From Anaerolineae bacterium (GTDB lineage: Bacteria > Chloroflexota > Anaerolineae > Aggregatilineales > UBA2796), in assembly GCA_020851855.1 (NCBI GenBank), contig JADZBY010000204.1, positions 1 through 16,403 of the forward strand: a stretch of 16,403 nucleotides of DNA, written 5' to 3'. The notes below the pieces were generated by a model that saw nothing but the letters and a program-made list of their open reading frames with translations, searched no databases and was not told the DNA's origin. A program made the position numbers and the translations under genes. This document shows, one piece after another, positions 13,213 through 16,403 of the stretch (the first letter of the stretch is position 1; every line of letters begins with the position of its first letter).

Positions 13213-16200
13213 GTGTCCCAGAACGGACCAAGCATATCCACGGATCGGTTGCAGAACATTCGGCAGATCATGACCGAGAGCGGCGCACGCCCGGCGCTCG
13301 AACAGGTGCAGGCGCTTCTGCACGACGACCCCGACAACGCCGGCCTGCTCCTGCTCAAAGCAGAGCTGTGTCTGAAAGCCGACGCCGACGACATGGCAGA
13401 CGAAGTGGGCAGCATCCTGCTCAACCTGCCGCCTTCCGACGAGCGGGAGCAACTGCGCGCGCTTGCGCTGAAGCAGGCAGAGGCGAAGATTGGGAAAGCG
13501 CAGGCTATTCGCCGCATGGACGCGGAGCGTGCGCTCGGCCTGCTTGAACGCGCGGTCAGCCTGTGCCCCTTCTCGCCCATCATCGCCTTCAAGTCGGCGG
13601 AAGTTCTCCAGGCAAGCTTTGCGGTGAACGTCCCGGAGCAGTTCCGCTTTGGCGAGCTGGTCCGGCAGCGGGAGAAACCGTGGCAAGGTGGTGACCGGTC
13701 GACGAGCGAGACGTACAAGCGCTATCTGCACGTGGCGCTGGAACAGGCCGCGCCCGGCGACCCGGCATACCGCGCGGCAGCCGAGCGGCTGGCTGTCTGG
13801 CTCCTCGTGGAAGGCGACATCGGCGGCGCGCTTACGGTTGCTGAACGCACACTGCCGCGTGACGGCGACGAGGGGCAGCGCTTCGGGCAGTTGCTCGCGG
13901 CGCTGTGCTTCAGGGAACTCGTCGGTCTGGTGCGCGGCACAGTCGAGCAAGCGCGCGCCGCCGTCGAGATCATGACGCGGTGCAGGAACGGTATTCCTCG
14001 CCTGCCGTCCGTCGCGCTGCTCGTCGCGGAAGCCCGGCGGCGGCTTGGCGACCTGGGCGGCGCAGAGCGAGCCTATCGCCAGGCGCTTCGGCTGGCCGAC
14101 GGGGAACCTGCGCGCCTGAGATCGTGGAAAACCGCCGGCAAGGCGCTCATCCAGGCGCGTGGGATCGTCGCGCCCTGTAAGCGCTGTGGGGGGATGATGA
14201 CGCCGTCGCAGCCGAAATGTGAAGAATGCGGAACCAAGACCTCGCCGCAGCAGTTCTCCGGCGAGCGCGCCGGTTTGAGCAATGCGCCGGATGCGGTGTT
14301 TGCACACCTGGGGCTGGCCGAGGTCCTGGATGAGCGCGGGGCTATTGACCAGGCGCTTCAACGCCTATCGCTCGGCCTGGCGCTGCTCGGCAACAGGCAA
14401 GCCATTCCCCGCCCGGTTGCCGAGATGCACGAACGGCTGGAATATGAGCACGCACAACGTGAAGCGCTCCGGGCGCTGGCCGCCGAACTCAAGGGCGCGG
14501 GTCCCGTCACGGACGCCATTGTCCAGCATGTGTGGCGACTGTGCGACGAATCGCCCCGAATCTGGACCGTGATCCCGCCTGAGACGCGCCAGCGCATCAC
14601 GGAAATGCTCATCGACGCCGGACACCTGGGCCTGGCCGGACGTCTTATCGCACACATCCTGGCCGAAACGCTCCCGGCTGCGATGGTGGGTGCGCTCCGG
14701 GGTCGGCTGGCCAGCGCCCGCGAGCAGCAGGCCGACCACCGGGTAGAACAGGCGCGGGCCTTGCTGGACGGTGGCCACTCGGAACAGGCGGTGCAGCTTG
14801 CCGGCCAGGCGCTTGAGCTTCACCGCGATCACGCCGGGGCGCGGCTGCTGCGCGGGCGCGCCGCCATGAGGTTGGGGCATTACCTGCTCGCGCTCGACGA
14901 CTTCCGCGCCGCGATGACGGACGCCGACGAGGCGCTGGCCGACGCGGCCCGGCTGGAAGCGGCGCGCGCGTTGGAGCGTCACGGGGAGTGGGAAGGGGCG
15001 CTCGCGCTGTTGGAGAGCGCGCCGTCGGCAGAGGCGGCGTCCATCCGGGAGCGTATCGACCGCCGCCGGTCCGGGACTCCGGTCATCCTCAGTGTGGCGG
15101 CGGATGGCATCGTCATGCACGATACGCTGCAACGCGCGCCATCGGCTGCTTTCCACGCCATGTTTGGTATCGCGCTGCGCATGGTTGGCCATCTGAGCGC
15201 CGCTTCACAGCCGGGGCAGTATGACCATCTGCTCAACGCCCATTTTGAGTTCGTCCAGGCGCTCGGCGGCCTGCGCCACATGCCCGGCGACCCACTCTTT
15301 GCGCTGCGAATGCTCAGCCAGCCGGACCCGCACATCAGCGAACGGGGCAGTCTGAGCATCACCCTGATGGTGCGCGTGACGGCGGACTCCGAAGCGGCGG
15401 CTCGTGGGCTTGCCGGGCACATGTGGCCCGTCGTGCGCGACGTGCTGCCCTCGACCCAGGACCATACGTACCTGTTTGAGCCGGTCGTGGACGAGGCCGA
15501 GCTACGTTACCTGCTGGAGCCGTTCGCGGATGCCGAGGCGGCGGAAGTCGTGCGCCGCGAGTATGTGCCACAGCAAGACGGTGAGCGTTACGTGGTGCAT
15601 CCGTTCCTGCCCGGCTCGATCAATCTGCACAACCTGTGCTGGGCGCTCTTGCGGCAGAAAGCCCCGGCGATGGTCAGCGTGCACCTGCTGCCCACCGACG
15701 TGATGGCCTGGGAACATGCGGCGCTGGAAACGGCTCTGGCCGGCGAACCGGACAGCGCTGCCGATGTCGGCGCGGATGACCTTGCCCTGGAACCGGTGCT
15801 GCTCCGCGCGGCGAGTGGATCGCATTGGACCGCCGTGGTCACCAACCGGCACATCGCGGATTCGCTGGCCACACAGGTGTACGTCGTGCGCCTGAACGTG
15901 GCCAGCAGCGGCGCAGTCAGCCCACTGCTCAGCGACGTGGTGGCGTCTACCCTGCTCGGCCCGGTGCGCCAGATCGGCGGCGGCTCGTTGGGCGGTTACG
16001 CCATCGTCAGACCACAGACGGACGCCGAGATGGAGATCGCACGCCGCAACCTGCGCCTGCTGGACGTGGAAGGCTGGGTGTACAGCGCCGCGCCGGAGCG
16101 TGCGTCGCGCATCCGGCATCTGGCGGGGGAGCAAGAGGCCGCCATCGTCTTCCGCCTGCCGCTGCCCGGTCCGGATGGCGTGCCGGGCCTTGCGCGGCTC

Positions 16201-16403
16201 GACGTGAAGCCGGTAGCGCCGCCCTCGCGTTTGCCGGTAAACGGCGTGATCCTGGGCAACAGCGTGACGCGCGGCGGCGACGGCCCGATCCGCATCCGCC
16301 AGAACGTCGCGGACCGCCGCCGGCACATGTACCTCGTGGGAAAAACGGGCGTCGGCAAGAGCACGCTCATGGAAAACATGATCCTGCAGGACATTGAGGC
16401 CGG
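13213..16403 (+). CDS. TPR-zinc ribbon-ATPase fusion (HerA/TraG-like), partial
   Basis: The frame is open from 13213 to the window edge (1063 codons) with no stop, so the 3' end is missing. Residues about 15-310 are Ala/Leu-rich helical pairs resembling TPR repeats (for example PSVALLVAEARRRLGDLGGA, then ERAYRQAL). A zinc ribbon follows: C322, C325, C336 and C339 (CKRCGG...KCEECG). More helical repeats run from about 365 to 620 (QAVQLAGQALELHRDHAGAR). Residues about 620-1000 look mixed alpha/beta, with SITLMVRVTADSEAAARGLA typical of the region before the motor in VirB4/TraC-like proteins. The window ends on HMYLVGKTGVGKSTLM, a Walker A motif (G1043-T1051). A DNA- or protein-pumping P-loop ATPase of the HerA/FtsK/TraG group is inferred; Walker B is beyond the edge. 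The GTG start has GGAGG 12 bases upstream; ATG 13270 has no ribosome site. It is divergent from the sigma factor. Confidence 0.8.
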   Translation, partial: MSQNGPSISTDRLQNIRQIMTESGARPALEQVQALLHDDPDNAGLLLLKAELCLKADADDMADEVGSILLNLPPSDEREQLRALALKQAEAKIGKAQAIRRMDAERALGLLERAVSLCPFSPIIAFKSAEVLQASFAVNVPEQFRFGELVRQREKPWQGGDRSTSETYKRYLHVALEQAAPGDPAYRAAAERLAVWLLVEGDIGGALTVAERTLPRDGDEGQRFGQLLAALCFRELVGLVRGTVEQARAAVEIMTRCRNGIPRLPSVALLVAEARRRLGDLGGAERAYRQALRLADGEPARLRSWKTAGKALIQARGIVAPCKRCGGMMTPSQPKCEECGTKTSPQQFSGERAGLSNAPDAVFAHLGLAEVLDERGAIDQALQRLSLGLALLGNRQAIPRPVAEMHERLEYEHAQREALRALAAELKGAGPVTDAIVQHVWRLCDESPRIWTVIPPETRQRITEMLIDAGHLGLAGRLIAHILAETLPAAMVGALRGRLASAREQQADHRVEQARALLDGGHSEQAVQLAGQALELHRDHAGARLLRGRAAMRLGHYLLALDDFRAAMTDADEALADAARLEAARALERHGEWEGALALLESAPSAEAASIRERIDRRRSGTPVILSVAADGIVMHDTLQRAPSAAFHAMFGIALRMVGHLSAASQPGQYDHLLNAHFEFVQALGGLRHMPGDPLFALRMLSQPDPHISERGSLSITLMVRVTADSEAAARGLAGHMWPVVRDVLPSTQDHTYLFEPVVDEAELRYLLEPFADAEAAEVVRREYVPQQDGERYVVHPFLPGSINLHNLCWALLRQKAPAMVSVHLLPTDVMAWEHAALETALAGEPDSAADVGADDLALEPVLLRAASGSHWTAVVTNRHIADSLATQVYVVRLNVASSGAVSPLLSDVVASTLLGPVRQIGGGSLGGYAIVRPQTDAEMEIARRNLRLLDVEGWVYSAAPERASRIRHLAGEQEAAIVFRLPLPGPDGVPGLARLDVKPVAPPSRLPVNGVILGNSVTRGGDGPIRIRQNVADRRRHMYLVGKTGVGKSTLMENMILQDIEA

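Noticed and set aside
13171..14361. 396-codon minus-strand open frame
   Set aside because: It lies opposite the TPR part of the giant gene, is Arg-rich and featureless, and has no ribosome site; it is a shadow frame.

Overview
The window is GC-rich, with long overlapping antisense open frames that come from codon bias and tightly packed genes. The gene mix points to a Gram-positive-like or Chloroflexota bacterium, perhaps Anaerolineae-type. It includes a secreted DUF4397 + SH3 protein with Thr/Pro linkers, a short archaeal-type S-adenosylhomocysteinase, a GT-C-like membrane protein, a MecA-like class B PBP, and G/C-rich intergenic inverted repeats. This placement is inference; there is no rRNA, tRNA or marker gene here to prove it.

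Layout. 1-314 holds a strong hairpin and a nested inverted-repeat element. 315-6432 carries three minus-strand genes: the DUF4397/SH3 surface protein, ahcY, and a multi-pass membrane protein. A structured repeat and a likely structured ahcY leader lie between the last two. At about 6433-6512 a compact divergent promoter region drives the membrane protein leftward and a two-gene plus-strand unit rightward (class B PBP, then a double-domain nucleotidyltransferase). That unit meets a minus-strand SDR oxidoreductase at a shared hairpin near 9640-9665.

10463-11375 is a gene-poor scar. It holds a frameshifted, deleted transposase remnant (IS1182-like), a second inverted-repeat element, one possible 42-aa ORF and a strong 12-bp hairpin. 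Beyond it is an apparently accessory block. An XRE-type helix-turn-helix protein and an ECF-like sigma factor lie on the minus strand, separated by a good terminator. Divergent from them is a very large plus-strand gene that runs off the right edge. Its product (at least 1063 aa) combines TPR-like helical repeats, a four-cysteine zinc ribbon, more helical repeats, a mixed alpha/beta region and, at the very end of the window, a Walker A motif. This is the layout of a HerA/VirB4/TraG-like ATPase with a large sensor- or scaffold-like N-terminus.

The most interesting part is this right-hand block: a dedicated-looking sigma factor and DNA-binding protein facing a giant TPR-zinc ribbon-ATPase gene, next to mobile-element debris. 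A shared palindromic motif (core GTGTACAC) occurs in both divergent intergenic regions of the window and may be an operator.
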